From: an uncultured Actinomycetes bacterium
GTDB taxonomy: Bacteria; Actinomycetota; Actinomycetes; Nanopelagicales; Nanopelagicaceae
DNA: 26,205 nt
NCBI GenBank assembly: GCA_903844585.1
Contig: CAIMUD010000106.1
Span: forward strand, 1 to 26,205
Direction: 5' to 3'
The position numbers and the translations under genes were made by a program. Below the pieces are notes generated by a model that had not been told where the DNA came from, did not search any database, and worked only from the letters and a program-made list of their open reading frames with translations. Shown here piece by piece: positions 14,688 through 22,813 of this stretch; the first letter of the stretch is position 1, and each line of letters begins with the position of its first letter.

Positions 14688-14702
14688 TCTCATATGTTGA
14701 GA
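14688..14702. promoter_or_regulatory. inverted repeat TCTCA-N5-TGAGA upstream of lysC
   Basis: A perfect five-pair inverted repeat lies in the 89-base gap between recR and lysC. A TAGCCT (14724-14729) is the best -10 candidate for lysC in the same gap, giving a leader of about 17 bases without a clear Shine-Dalgarno. No lysine riboswitch is present. Operator function is speculative. Confidence 0.25.
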
Positions 14703-14752
14703 TATCCGTTAATTAGGTGGAATTAGCCTAGATATTCGTTCACTATTGAGCC

Positions 14753-16024
14753 ATGGGGTTAATCGTTCAAAAGTTTGGTGGCTCATCGGTCGCTGATGCC
14801 GATGGCATGAAGCGCGTTGCCGCCCGCATCGTTGCGACCAAGAAAGCCGGCAATCAAGTTGTCGTTGTGGTCAGCGCGATGGGCGATACAACTGACGAGC
14901 TAATCGATCTTGCAAATGCTGTAACTCCCATGCCCGAAGGTCGCGAACTCGACATGCTTCTTACAGCCGGTGAGCGAATTTCAATGGCGCTATTGGCAAT
15001 GGCTATTTCAAGTCTTGGCCATGAAGCGCGTTCATTTACTGGAAGCCAAGCTGGCGTAATTACAGATTCTTCACATGGTCGTGCGCGCATCATTGATGTA
15101 ACACCAGGTCGTATTCAAGAAGCGCTCTCTGAAGGCGCAATTGCAATCGTTGCGGGCTTCCAAGGAATTTCGCAAGATACAAAAGATATTACAACTCTTG
15201 GTCGCGGTGGTTCGGATACAACTGCAGTAGCGCTCGCTGCTGCACTCGATGCAGATGTGTGTGAGATCTATACAGATGTGGATGGAATCTTTAGCGCAGA
15301 CCCACGTGTTGCACCAGCGGCACGCAAATTAAAAACCGTTACCTACGATGAAATGCTCGAACTCGCAGCAGCTGGCGCGAAAGTTCTGCATTTGCGGTGC
15401 GTTGAATATGCGCGCCGATACAACTTACCGATTCACGTCCGTTCATCATTTTCACCTAACGAAGGAACCTGGGTGGTTGAAAACCATCCTGAAGGAGGCA
15501 ACATGGAGCAAGCAATCATCTCGGGTATCGCACACGATAAAACCGAAGCGAAGGTCACCATCGTCGGAGTGCCAGACCGCACCGGTGTCGCTGCACGCAT
15601 CTTTCAGGTTATTGCAGATGCCGACGTCAACATCGACATGATTGTGCAGAATGTTTCAGCTGCAGCAACTGGTCTTACAGATATCTCATTTACTTTGCCA
15701 AAATCTGAAGGAGCAAATGCAACAAACATTTTGAAACGCATTCAAGGTGAAGTTGGATTCCAATCAATTCAGTACGACGATTCAATCGGCAAACTTTCAC
15801 TTATTGGTGCGGGAATGCGCTCACACCCAGGTGTTACAGCTACATTTTTCGCTGCGATGGCTGAGGCCGGAATCAACATCGAAATGATTTCTACTTCAGA
15901 AATTCGCATCTCAGTTATCTGCCGCGAAGGTGATCTAGAACGTGGCGTTCGTGCAGCACACACTGCCTTTGGACTTGATGCAGATCAAGTTGAAGCAGTT
16001 GTCTATGGAGGAACAGGTCGATGA
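14753..16024 (+). CDS. lysC: aspartate kinase
   Basis: It phosphorylates L-aspartate to 4-phospho-aspartate, the first step toward lysine, threonine, methionine and diaminopimelate. The 423-residue alpha chain begins [10 protein letters not shown], the family signature. The amino acid kinase domain spans about residues 1-245 with Gly-Arg-Gly-Gly-Ser-Asp-Thr-Thr, and two ACT regulatory domains fill about 262-423. Actinobacterial enzymes of this type are alpha2-beta2, with the beta subunit translated from inside the same gene; a strong internal start is seen at 15503. The stop overlaps the asd ATG (ATGA). Concerted lysine/threonine inhibition is likely from family knowledge but cannot be read here. 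Confidence 0.95.
   Translation: MGLIVQKFGGSSVADADGMKRVAARIVATKKAGNQVVVVVSAMGDTTDELIDLANAVTPMPEGRELDMLLTAGERISMALLAMAISSLGHEARSFTGSQAGVITDSSHGRARIIDVTPGRIQEALSEGAIAIVAGFQGISQDTKDITTLGRGGSDTTAVALAAALDADVCEIYTDVDGIFSADPRVAPAARKLKTVTYDEMLELAAAGAKVLHLRCVEYARRYNLPIHVRSSFSPNEGTWVVENHPEGGNMEQAIISGIAHDKTEAKVTIVGVPDRTGVAARIFQVIADADVNIDMIVQNVSAAATGLTDISFTLPKSEGANATNILKRIQGEVGFQSIQYDDSIGKLSLIGAGMRSHPGVTATFFAAMAEAGINIEMISTSEIRISVICREGDLERGVRAAHTAFGLDADQVEAVVYGGTGR
15491..15498 (+). promoter_or_regulatory. internal Shine-Dalgarno GAAGGAGG in lysC
   Basis: GAAGGAGG lies four bases before an in-frame ATG (15503, residue 251 of LysC). It is stronger than any site before the gene's own start, so it probably serves internal initiation of the beta subunit. 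Confidence 0.75.
15503..16024 (+). CDS. lysC: aspartate kinase beta subunit (internal start)
   Basis: In-frame internal translation from ATG 15503 would give a 173-residue protein made of the two ACT domains only. This matches the known arrangement in Corynebacterium glutamicum and Bacillus, where the regulatory beta chain of similar length is made from a start inside lysC. The evidence is the internal Shine-Dalgarno at 15491-15498, the boundary position just before the first ACT domain, and the length. The beta subunit would bind the inhibitory amino acids together with the alpha chain. Confidence 0.7.
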   Translation: MEQAIISGIAHDKTEAKVTIVGVPDRTGVAARIFQVIADADVNIDMIVQNVSAAATGLTDISFTLPKSEGANATNILKRIQGEVGFQSIQYDDSIGKLSLIGAGMRSHPGVTATFFAAMAEAGINIEMISTSEIRISVICREGDLERGVRAAHTAFGLDADQVEAVVYGGTGR

Positions 16025-17073
16025 CTCAGAAACCATCACTTGCTGTTGTCGGTGCAACTGGCGCCGTAGGCACAGTAATGCTTTCCATTTTGTCTGAACG
16101 CGCGGATGTATGGGGTGAAATAAGACTGATCGCATCAGCTCGAAGTGCAGGAAAGAAACTCAAATGCCGTGGAGTCGAACTCACAGTCGTTGCACTTTCT
16201 CCTGAAGCATTCGATGGAATTGATGTTGCAATGTTTGATGTTCCAGATGAAGTTTCTGCAGAATGGGCGCCGATTGCGGCATCAAGAGGCGCAGTCGTTG
16301 TAGATAATTCTGGCGCATTCCGCATGGATAAAGATGTGCCACTAGTTGTTCCTGAAGTGAATCCGCAAGATGTTAAGAACCGCCCCCGCGGAATTATTTC
16401 TAATCCAAACTGCACCACACTTTCGATGATTGTTGCAATGGGCGCACTTCATCGCGAATACGATTTGAAAGAACTCGTCGTCTCTTCATACCAAGCAGCA
16501 TCAGGTGCAGGTCAAGCTGGCATTGATGCACTTCGAGCACAGATCAAAGCTGTTGCAGGAACAGAAGCTGGCGATAGCGCTGGCGATATTCGTAGCTTTG
16601 TAAAAGATTTAGGACCATTCCCAGCACCTCTTGCGCTTAACGTCATCCCTTGGGCTGGATCTTTAAAAGAAGATGGTTATTCATCAGAAGAACTTAAAGT
16701 TCGAAATGAATCTCGAAAGATTTTGGGGCTACCAAACCTAAAGGTCTCAGCTACATGCGTGCGTGTTCCAGTAATCACGACTCACTCACTTACAGTGCAT
16801 GCAACTTTTGCGAAGGAACCATCACGCAAAGCAGCACAAGATATTTTGCAAAACTCTGCTGGCGTAAAACTTGTAGATGATCCCGAGAACCACAAATTCC
16901 CAACGCCAAATGATGCTGTAGGAACAGACCCAACTTGGGTTGGCCGAGTTCGCAAAAGTATCGATGACCCAATGTCTCTTGATCTTTTTGTTTGTGGAGA
17001 TAATCTGCGTAAAGGCGCTGCTCTCAACACGGCGCAAATCGCAGAACTTCTTGCCCTCGAATTCACTCGCTAG
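16021..17073 (+). CDS. asd: aspartate-semialdehyde dehydrogenase
   Basis: It reduces aspartyl phosphate with NADPH to aspartate semialdehyde, the branch point to lysine/diaminopimelate and to threonine/methionine. The 350-residue protein has the dinucleotide loop Gly-Ala-Thr-Gly-Ala-Val-Gly at 11-17 and the catalytic cysteine in Ser-Asn-Pro-Asn-Cys-Thr-Thr (Cys131). A later stretch, Arg-Val-Pro-Val-Ile-Thr-Thr-His-Ser, carries the conserved active-site histidine. ATG overlaps the lysC stop by four bases, so the two are coupled. The TAG stop is itself part of the TAGAGT -10 box of the next gene. Confidence 0.95.
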   Translation: MTQKPSLAVVGATGAVGTVMLSILSERADVWGEIRLIASARSAGKKLKCRGVELTVVALSPEAFDGIDVAMFDVPDEVSAEWAPIAASRGAVVVDNSGAFRMDKDVPLVVPEVNPQDVKNRPRGIISNPNCTTLSMIVAMGALHREYDLKELVVSSYQAASGAGQAGIDALRAQIKAVAGTEAGDSAGDIRSFVKDLGPFPAPLALNVIPWAGSLKEDGYSSEELKVRNESRKILGLPNLKVSATCVRVPVITTHSLTVHATFAKEPSRKAAQDILQNSAGVKLVDDPENHKFPTPNDAVGTDPTWVGRVRKSIDDPMSLDLFVCGDNLRKGAALNTAQIAELLALEFTR

Positions 17074-17076
17074 AGT
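17071..17076 (+). promoter_or_regulatory. -10 box of leaderless fcl promoter (TAGAGT)
   Basis: TAGAGT starts at the asd stop codon and ends six bases before the ATG at 17083, so the fucose genes can be expressed independently of lysC-asd. Confidence 0.55.
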
Positions 17077-17082
17077 GAAGCC

Positions 17083-18016
17083 ATGACAATCGTTGTCGCA
17101 GGTGCCACTGGGCTTGCGGGATCTGCCATTGTTCGAGCTTTTGAAAGTTCGGGTCGCGAAGTTGTCGGAATTAACCGCAGCGTTGTAAACCTTTTGGATT
17201 CGCAGGCAACTTCAGCGTTCATTAAGAAAGTAAAGCCAACACTCATTGTTGATGCTGCTGCAAAGGTTGGTGGAATTGGCGCAAATAGCACCTACCCAGT
17301 TGAATTTCTTGCCGATAATTTACGTATTCAAAGCAATTTGATGCAAGCGGCTCATGCATCTGATGTAGAGAAGTTTGTATTTCTAGGATCTAGTTGCATC
17401 TACCCACGCGATTGTGCGCAACCAATCAAAGAAGAGTATTTACTTACCGGTCCGCTTGAAGAAACAAACTCAGCATATGCAATTGCAAAAATTGCAGGCA
17501 TCGAGCTCATTAAATCTTTTAGAAAAGAATATGGGCGTAAATGGATTTCTTTAATGCCGACAAATCTTTATGGCCCCAATGATAATTTTGAATTAAAAGG
17601 TTCGCACGTACTTCCAGCTTTCATACGTCGCTTCGTTGAGGCAGTTGAGAGCGGTGCTTCAAAAGAAATTCTTTGGGGCACAGGTTCACCCATGCGTGAA
17701 TTTCTTCACGTTGATGATTTAGCCGCAGCGGTTGTGTTAGCAAGTGAAAAATATGACTCAGCTGTGCACCTCAATATTGGCTCTGGGGATGATCTGACAA
17801 TCAAAAGCACTTGCTGAATTAGTTTCAGAACTTGCTGGCTTTAAGGGAGAAATTGCTTGGGATTCTTCAAAACCGGACGGAACTCCGCGCAAGGTTCTTG
17901 ATGTTACAAAGGTTAAATCGCTAGGTTGGAACCCTAAGATTTCACTTCGTGACGGTATCGCCTCAACTATTGAGTGGTACAAAGATGCGACTGCTAAAGG
18001 AGTAAGTAGACGATGA
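17083..18016 (+). pseudogene. fcl: GDP-L-fucose synthase, interrupted by a one-base frameshift
   Basis: The enzyme epimerises and reduces GDP-4-keto-6-deoxymannose to GDP-L-fucose with NADPH. The N-terminal part has Gly-Ala-Thr-Gly-Leu-Ala-Gly (NADP loop), Gly-Ser-Ser-Cys-Ile-Tyr-Pro and the catalytic Tyr-Ala-Ile-Ala-Lys. The reading frame from 17083 stops at 17817 (244 residues). In the +1 frame after the AAAA at 17803-17806, translation continues with Ala-Leu-Ala-Glu-Leu-Val and ends at TGA 18014-18016, giving about 310 residues, the family length, and restoring an ATGA overlap with gmd. One extra A explains everything. It may be a sequencing or assembly error, a recent mutation, or less likely programmed frameshifting. 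The essential catalytic core lies before the break. Confidence 0.85.
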
Positions 18017-18993
18017 CAAGAAAAGTTGCGCTCATTACTGGTGTTACCGGTCAAGACGGCTCATACCTTGCAGAGTTACTTCTTTCAAAAGGTTACGAAG
18101 TACACGGGCTCATTCGTCGTTCATCAACATTTAATACATCTCGCATCGATCACATTTACCAAGATCCACACGATCCGAATCCAAAACTATTCCTTCACTA
18201 CGGAGATCTCATCGATGGTGTTGGCTTAACAAATCTCATCCGTGAAATTCAACCAACTGAGGTCTACAACCTTGGCGCGCAATCACACGTGCAGGTTTCA
18301 TTCACTATGCCGCAGTACACAGGCCAAGTAGATGCCGTAGGAGCAGTTATGCTTCTTGAAGCCATTCGCTCTGCAGATGTTGAAACGCGCTTTTACCAAG
18401 CAAGTACATCCGAACTTTTCGGCTCAACTCCGCCACCTCAAAATGAAGAATCAGTATTTAGACCTCAAAGTCCATATGCAGCAGCAAAGCTAATGGCTTA
18501 CTGGTGCACGGTTAATTACCGTGATGGCTACGGGATGCACGCAACAAACGGAATACTTTTCAACCACGAATCTCCACGACGCGGTGAAACTTTCGTAACT
18601 CGCAAAATCACTCGTGCAGTTGCAGCTATTAAAGCCGGCAAGCAAGAGAAGTTATTCCTCGGAAATCTTCATGCAGTTCGTGACTGGGGATATGCAAAAG
18701 AATATGTTGAATCCATGTGGCTAATGCTTCAACAAGAAAAGCCTTCTGATTATGTTGTAGCAACTGGCGTTGGTGCCACGGTAAAAGACTTTGCAGCAGC
18801 AGCATTTGCGCGCGCGGGACTTAATTGGGAAGACCATGTTGAGACAGATAAGAAGTACATTCGCCCAACAGAAGTAGATGCACTCATCGGCGATCCATCT
18901 AAAGTAACAAAAGGTTTAAACTGGAAAGCAAAAACTCATTGGAAAGAACTTGCTGAGCTAATGGTTGACGCTGATATCAGCGCTTTGAAGTAA
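18013..18993 (+). CDS. gmd: GDP-mannose 4,6-dehydratase
   Basis: It converts GDP-D-mannose to GDP-4-keto-6-deoxy-D-mannose, the substrate of the upstream fcl product, so the pair makes GDP-L-fucose for a surface glycan. The 326-residue protein has the Rossmann motif Gly-Val-Thr-Gly-Gln-Asp-Gly-Ser-Tyr, the catalytic Tyr-Ala-Ala-Ala-Lys and the family stretches Arg-Arg-Ser-Ser-Thr-Phe-Asn and Phe-Asn-His-Glu-Ser-Pro-Arg-Arg-Gly. The start overlaps the restored fcl stop by four bases. Its last 17 bases overlap the convergent metallophosphoesterase gene. No glycosyltransferase that would use GDP-fucose is in the window. Confidence 0.94.
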   Translation: MTRKVALITGVTGQDGSYLAELLLSKGYEVHGLIRRSSTFNTSRIDHIYQDPHDPNPKLFLHYGDLIDGVGLTNLIREIQPTEVYNLGAQSHVQVSFTMPQYTGQVDAVGAVMLLEAIRSADVETRFYQASTSELFGSTPPPQNEESVFRPQSPYAAAKLMAYWCTVNYRDGYGMHATNGILFNHESPRRGETFVTRKITRAVAAIKAGKQEKLFLGNLHAVRDWGYAKEYVESMWLMLQQEKPSDYVVATGVGATVKDFAAAAFARAGLNWEDHVETDKKYIRPTEVDALIGDPSKVTKGLNWKAKTHWKELAELMVDADISALK

Positions 18994-19792
18994 GAGTCAC
19001 AAGATTTACTTCTGGAGGACTAGCAACTCGAATCCGCGCGAATGGGCTTGTTCCCATTCCTGCAGAAACATTTAGATAAGGCTCGCCTACTAGCTTCGTT
19101 AAACCCCGCGCACGCCAATTTGGTAGATCGCAATTTGTTGTAAGTGCTTTTGATCCACCAGGTAGTGGAAGCCTTACTTGGCCTCCATGGGTATGACCAG
19201 CAAATATCGCATCGAGGTTGTCAGCTGACATTGCGCTCAATATTCGTAAATAAGGTGCGTGTGTAACGCCAATTGCGATATCACTTGCATCTGGTTTACC
19301 AGCCACGAGTGAGTAATCATCGAATCCAAGGTGAGCATCATCTGTTCCGCGAGCTTCAATTACAGTCCCATTGATTGTGAATTTTGCACGTGCAGTATTG
19401 AGATTTTTCCAACCACGTTTTTGTAGAGACGCATCTAAATCTCTCCACGGGAGCTCATCTCCGTGGATTCGTTTTCCATGGCTTGGAAGTAAATATTTCA
19501 AAGGATTTTTTACTTTGGGTGCGTAATAATCATTAGACCCAAATACGAATAGCCCCGGTAAATCAAGGAGTTCATCTAGAGCTGCGAGTGCAGTGGGCAC
19601 AGCTTCCATATGAGCTAAAAAATCACCTGTGCTAATTACCAAGTCGGGCGCTAGCGAGATAAAAGATTTAATATCGGCGATTTCGCGCGACCTTTTAGGG
19701 GTTAAGTGCAGATCGGAGAAGTGCAACACTCGTATTGGTGCGTGCCCTTGCGGCAGGATAGGCGCTTCTGCGTGGCGTATTTTGTAACTCAT
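18977..19792 (-). CDS. calcineurin-like metallophosphoesterase
   Basis: A 271-residue two-metal phosphoesterase with unknown substrate. Metal motifs in order: Ser-Asp-Leu-His (Asp-x-His), Ser-Thr-Gly-Asp (Gly-Asp), Gly-Ser-Asn-Asp-Tyr in place of the common Gly-Asn-His-Asp, Val-Thr-His-Ala-Pro, and Gly-His-Thr-His-Gly-Gly-Gln. No signal peptide or membrane helix is seen, so it is probably cytoplasmic or peripheral. In actinobacteria a metallophosphoesterase of this type commonly neighbours YqeY and a penicillin-binding protein; here YqeY is divergent, 19 bases away, and the penicillin-binding protein is not present. ATG 19792 is preceded by TATCTT eight bases upstream. It overlaps gmd by 17 bases at the 3' end. 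Confidence 0.9.
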   Translation of the reverse strand: MSYKIRHAEAPILPQGHAPIRVLHFSDLHLTPKRSREIADIKSFISLAPDLVISTGDFLAHMEAVPTALAALDELLDLPGLFVFGSNDYYAPKVKNPLKYLLPSHGKRIHGDELPWRDLDASLQKRGWKNLNTARAKFTINGTVIEARGTDDAHLGFDDYSLVAGKPDASDIAIGVTHAPYLRILSAMSADNLDAIFAGHTHGGQVRLPLPGGSKALTTNCDLPNWRARGLTKLVGEPYLNVSAGMGTSPFARIRVASPPEVNLVTLTSKR

Positions 19793-19800
19793 TGCATGAG

Positions 19801-19806
19801 AAGATA
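19801..19806 (-). promoter_or_regulatory. -10 box of metallophosphoesterase promoter (TATCTT)
   Basis: TATCTT on the minus strand lies eight bases before the ATG at 19792. It sits in the 19-base gap to the divergent YqeY start, for which no equally good box was found. Confidence 0.5.
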
Positions 19807-19811
19807 CCGCT

Positions 19812-20270
19812 ATGGGACTTAAAGAAACACTTCAAAACGACCTCACCGAAGCAATTCGTGGGCGCAATGAATTAATTTCCGGCACGATCCGCATGGTTCT
19901 TACAGCCATCACAAATGAAGAGGTTGCCGGGAAAGAAGCTCGCAAACTTAGCGATGCTGAAATCATCACAGTGCTATCTCGCGAAGGGAAAAAGCGCCGC
20001 GAAGCATCAGAAGCATTTGAAGCTGCTGGCCGTGCAGATAAATCTGCTACAGAAAAGGCTGAAGGCGAAGTCATTGCAAAATATCTGCCTGCTCAACTCA
20101 CAGAAGACGATGTTAAGAAACTCATTGCAGCTGCAATAGCCTCAACTGGGGCAGCAGGTCCAGCAGATATGGGCAAAGTTATGGGCGTATTAAAAGGACA
20201 AACTGCAGGAAAAGCAGATGGCGGAATAGTCTCGTCACTTGTTAAAGCAGCGCTAGCTGGAGGTAACTAA
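19812..20270 (+). CDS. yqeY: GatB/YqeY domain protein
   Basis: A 152-residue YqeY-family protein, related to the C-terminal helical domain of the GatB subunit of the tRNA amidotransferase. The role is unclear, with tRNA binding suggested by homology. The protein is helical and charged, with Arg-Asn-Glu at the start of the family motif, a central Lys-Lys-Arg-Arg-Glu-Ala, and the C-terminal Gly-Pro-Ala-Asp-Met-Gly-Lys-Val-Met-Gly followed by Ala-Asp-Gly-Gly. It begins an operon with DUF4177 and RidA: its TAA overlaps the next ATG (TAATG). Confidence 0.92.
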   Translation: MGLKETLQNDLTEAIRGRNELISGTIRMVLTAITNEEVAGKEARKLSDAEIITVLSREGKKRREASEAFEAAGRADKSATEKAEGEVIAKYLPAQLTEDDVKKLIAAAIASTGAAGPADMGKVMGVLKGQTAGKADGGIVSSLVKAALAGGN

Positions 20271-20425
20271 TGACAAAGTTTGAATATGCAACAGTTCCGC
20301 TTCTTTCACATGCAACAAAACAAATATTAGATACATGGGGTTCTGATGGTTGGGAACTCGTTACCGTTATTCCGGCTCCCGGCGGAGAGCAATTGGTTGC
20401 CTATATGAAGAGAGAAATCGCATGA
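20270..20425 (+). CDS. DUF4177 family small protein
   Basis: A 51-residue soluble protein too short for most gene callers. Its sequence has the DUF4177 pattern: a beta strand Lys-Phe-Glu-Tyr-Ala-Thr-Val, a helix Ile-Leu-Asp-Thr-Trp-Gly, then Asp-Gly-Trp-Glu-Leu-Val with a final strand ending Tyr-Met-Lys-Arg. The function is unknown. It overlaps YqeY by one base (TAATG) and RidA by four (ATGA), so the three are translated together. In actinobacteria a DUF4177 gene often stands next to a RidA gene and near whiB and crp, which fits this position; whiB itself is missing here. Confidence 0.85.
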   Translation: MTKFEYATVPLLSHATKQILDTWGSDGWELVTVIPAPGGEQLVAYMKREIA

Positions 20426-20886
20426 AGACAGATGTAAAAGCCAAGCTTGAGTCCCTTGGTAAATCACTTCCAGTTGCGGCACTTCCAGTTGCAGCATATG
20501 TACCTGCAATTCGTACAGGTAATTTAGTTTTCACAGCAGGTCAACTTCCACTTGTTGATGGAAAGATGGCTGATACAGGAAAAGTTGGTGGAGAGATAAC
20601 TCCTGAGCGCGCAAAGGAACTTGCTGAAATATGTGCGCTTAACTGCCTAGCAGCAGTAAACACTGTCGCTGACGTAAACAAAATCGTAAAGATTGTTCGA
20701 GTAGTTGGCTATGTAAATGGTGTGGCTGGTTATGTAAATCAACCGATTGTCGTAAATGGCGCATCAGAGCTATTCCTTGCAATATGGGGAGATGCTGCAA
20801 AGCATGCACGTTCTGCTGTTGGGATTGCTGAGCTGCCTTTGAATTCTCCAGTAGAAATTGAACTCACTGTAGAAGTAGAGAACTAA
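20422..20886 (+). CDS. RidA family protein
   Basis: A 154-residue member of the RidA/YjgF/UK114 superfamily; RidA itself hydrolyses reactive enamine/imine intermediates from PLP enzymes. Visible family features are Thr-Gly-Asn-Leu-Val-Phe-Thr-Ala-Gly-Gln-Leu-Pro, Asn-Cys-Leu-Ala-Ala-Val and a late Ala-Arg-Ser-Ala-Val-Gly with the substrate arginine region, ending Pro-Val-Glu-Ile-Glu. It is longer than RidA proper and belongs to the group annotated near crp in actinobacteria; the exact reaction is unknown. The start overlaps DUF4177 by four bases; an upstream in-frame ATG at 20350 lies inside that gene and is rejected. The stop abuts the convergent crp stop with no gap. Confidence 0.9.
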   Translation: MKTDVKAKLESLGKSLPVAALPVAAYVPAIRTGNLVFTAGQLPLVDGKMADTGKVGGEITPERAKELAEICALNCLAAVNTVADVNKIVKIVRVVGYVNGVAGYVNQPIVVNGASELFLAIWGDAAKHARSAVGIAELPLNSPVEIELTVEVEN

Positions 20887-21570
20887 TTACTTACCGCGTT
20901 TTTCTAAACGTTCTACATCGGTAATTAGTACTGCGCGACCGTCAAGCTTTAACCAACCGCGTCCTGCAAAGTCTGCAAGGGCCTTATTTACTGTTTCGCG
21001 AGAAGCTCCAACTAGTTGGGCGAGCTCTTCTTGCGTTAAATCATGATGAACAAGTAGACCTTCATCAGTTTGCTTTCCAAATCGATCACCAAGATCAATT
21101 AGCGCTTTGGCTACACGTCCGGGAACATCTGAGAAAACCAAATCTCCAACAGCTTCATTTGTGCGACGCAAACGTTGAGCAAGGCGTTCTAGTAGTTGGA
21201 GGGAAACTTCTGGATTTTGCTTGAGCCAAGGGATAACTTTTTCATGGCTAAGTGCAAGCATTTTTGCATCTGTTACTGCGGTCGCAGTTGATGTGCGGGG
21301 ACCTGGATCAAAGAGGGAAAGTTCTCCAAACATTTCGCCAGGACCAAGGATTGAGAGAAGATTTTCGCGGCCATCTCGGCTTGAAGTTCCGAGCTTGAGC
21401 TTTCCTTCCACGATTACGTAGAGGTGCTCACCTTCGTCGCCTTCTTTAAAAAGTATTCCGCCCTTTGCAATCTTGACCGAGTCCATCGATGCGTGAAGAG
21501 AAACTGCAGCAGCATCATCGAGGGCAGTAAAAAGTGGGGCTCTGCGGACGACTTCTTCTTCTTGAGGCAC
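20887..21570 (-). CDS. crp: Crp/Fnr-family transcription regulator
   Basis: A 227-residue regulator with an N-terminal cyclic-nucleotide-binding beta-roll (about 10-120) and a C-terminal winged helix-turn-helix (about 165-220; Leu-Thr-Gln-Glu-Glu-Leu-Ala, Ser-Arg-Glu-Thr-Val). The binding pocket has Phe-Gly-Glu-Leu-Ser-Leu followed by Pro-Arg-Thr-Ser-Thr, the arginine-serine/threonine pair used for cyclic nucleotide phosphate, so it fits the actinobacterial Crp/GlxR group rather than iron-sulfur Fnr. The start is GTG 21570, with TAAACT six bases upstream, predicting a leaderless mRNA. It is divergent from nth by 17 bases and convergent with RidA, as in other actinobacteria. No clear Crp binding site was found in the window. 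Confidence 0.92.
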   Translation of the reverse strand: MPQEEEVVRRAPLFTALDDAAAVSLHASMDSVKIAKGGILFKEGDEGEHLYVIVEGKLKLGTSSRDGRENLLSILGPGEMFGELSLFDPGPRTSTATAVTDAKMLALSHEKVIPWLKQNPEVSLQLLERLAQRLRRTNEAVGDLVFSDVPGRVAKALIDLGDRFGKQTDEGLLVHHDLTQEELAQLVGASRETVNKALADFAGRGWLKLDGRAVLITDVERLEKRGK

Positions 21571-21575
21571 ATAGG

Positions 21576-21582
21576 TAGTTTA
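21576..21582. promoter_or_regulatory. shared bidirectional -10 element TAGTTTA (crp / nth)
   Basis: On the plus strand TAGTTT (21576-21581) ends six bases before nth ATG 21588. On the minus strand TAAACT (21577-21582) ends six bases before crp GTG 21570. One heptamer therefore serves both genes at the ideal leaderless distance in both directions. Confidence 0.6.
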
Positions 21583-21587
21583 CTCGC

Positions 21588-22286
21588 ATGAGGGCAGATA
21601 GCGAAAATCGAATAGAAGCGCGCGCAATTTACCGCATACTCACAAAAACATATCCGAGTATTCGCTGTGAACTTGATTTCAAAAATCCGCTAGAACTCAT
21701 TGTTGCCACCGTACTTTCTGCTCAGTGCACAGATAAACGAGTAAATAAAGTTACTCCTCTACTTTTTAAGAGATATAAAACTGCAAAAGCTTATGCAGCT
21801 GCGCCGCTGGAAGATCTAGAAGATTTGATTTACCAGACTGGGTTTTATCGTGCGAAAGCTAGACATATAAAAGGGCTGGCTACAAAGTTAGTAAAAGAAT
21901 TTGATGGAAAAGTTCCTGCGACTCTTGAAGAGTTAGTTACCTTGCCTGGAGTTGGAAGAAAAACTGCAAACGTAGTTTTGGGTCACGCATTTGATGTACC
22001 TGGAATTACCGTTGATACACACTTTGGTCGGCTATCTCGTCGCTTTGGGTGGACCACATCTAAAGACCCCGTGAAAGTAGAGCACGAAGTAGGCACACTG
22101 ATTGCAGAGAAAGAATGGACAAAACTTTCACAAAGAATGATTTGGCACGGACGCAGAATTTGTCATTCACGTAAACCGGCCTGTGGCGCATGTCCCCTTG
22201 CTAAGTTATGCCCATCGTTTGGGATTGGTGAGATGGATACGGCAAAGGCAAAACTCTTAGTTAAGACTGATGCGGACTTCAGATGA
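21588..22286 (+). CDS. nth: endonuclease III
   Basis: A DNA glycosylase/AP lyase of base excision repair that removes oxidised pyrimidines. The 232-residue protein has the helix-hairpin-helix Leu-Pro-Gly-Val-Gly-Arg-Lys-Thr-Ala with the catalytic lysine expected upstream region conserved (Ser-Ala-Gln-Cys-Thr-Asp), the catalytic aspartate in Val-Asp-Thr-His, and a C-terminal 4Fe-4S loop with Cys-x6-Cys-x2-Cys-x5-Cys spacing. ATG 21588 is fixed by a leaderless -10 box. Its TGA overlaps the next gene by four bases (ATGA), so the TlpA-like and CvpA genes are coupled to it. This nth - TlpA - CvpA order is actinobacterial. Confidence 0.96.
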   Translation: MRADSENRIEARAIYRILTKTYPSIRCELDFKNPLELIVATVLSAQCTDKRVNKVTPLLFKRYKTAKAYAAAPLEDLEDLIYQTGFYRAKARHIKGLATKLVKEFDGKVPATLEELVTLPGVGRKTANVVLGHAFDVPGITVDTHFGRLSRRFGWTTSKDPVKVEHEVGTLIAEKEWTKLSQRMIWHGRRICHSRKPACGACPLAKLCPSFGIGEMDTAKAKLLVKTDADFR

Positions 22287-22813
22287 AAATTATCTCCATG
22301 TTTGCTCTCATCTTAGCTCTTTCTGGATGCGCAAATTCCAGTAACGAAATAATTGCAGGCAAAGTTGTTTCATGTCAGGAAATTTCATTTGAGGAGAAAT
22401 GGGTTGGCGGTCCCATGGTTGATTGCTTGGATGGAAGTAGTGGAGTCCAACTATCAGCACTTCGAGGACCGATGGTGGTAAATGTTTGGGGATCGTGGTG
22501 TGCGCCATGCGAAGACGAGATTCCAATTTTTAGAAGTTTTTATAAAAAAGCAAAAGGGAAAATAGAACTGGTGGGCGTTGATGTTGAAGAAGCTAAAGCC
22601 CAAGATGGTAGAGACTTTGTAATAAGCCATGGAATGACATGGCCAAATCTCATTGATACTCAGGGAAATTCAAGGGGCTATTTCGGTATGGGAGTTCCGG
22701 TTACCTGGTTTATCGACGCAGATGGAAAGCCTGCATTTAAGAAAATCGGAGTCATCAAGTCAGAGGATGAGCTAGTACAGCTAACCGATAAGTATCTAGG
22801 CGTGAAAATCTAA
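22283..22813 (+). CDS. TlpA/ResA-like thioredoxin-fold lipoprotein
   Basis: A 176-residue exported thiol-disulfide protein. It has a short signal peptide ending in the lipobox Leu-Ser-Gly-Cys (Cys16), so it should be anchored on the outer face of the membrane. The thioredoxin active site is Trp-Gly-Ser-Trp-Cys-Ala-Pro-Cys (Cys73, Cys76), followed by Glu-Asp-Glu-Ile-Pro and a later cis-proline motif Gly-Val-Pro-Val-Thr. Two further cysteines (31 and 48) lie in the N-terminal part. It may support cytochrome maturation or general redox homeostasis; the sequence does not decide. It overlaps nth by four bases and the next gene by one (TAATG). Confidence 0.9.
   Translation: MKIISMFALILALSGCANSSNEIIAGKVVSCQEISFEEKWVGGPMVDCLDGSSGVQLSALRGPMVVNVWGSWCAPCEDEIPIFRSFYKKAKGKIELVGVDVEEAKAQDGRDFVISHGMTWPNLIDTQGNSRGYFGMGVPVTWFIDADGKPAFKKIGVIKSEDELVQLTDKYLGVKI

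Noticed and set aside
14664..14752. Lysine riboswitch before lysC
   Set aside because: The gap is only 89 bases, too short for the lysine aptamer, and no conserved core was seen.
17803..17806. Programmed ribosomal frameshift in fcl
   Set aside because: AAAA before AGC is not a known strong +1 slippery site and no stimulatory element was seen; a mutation or sequence error is simpler.
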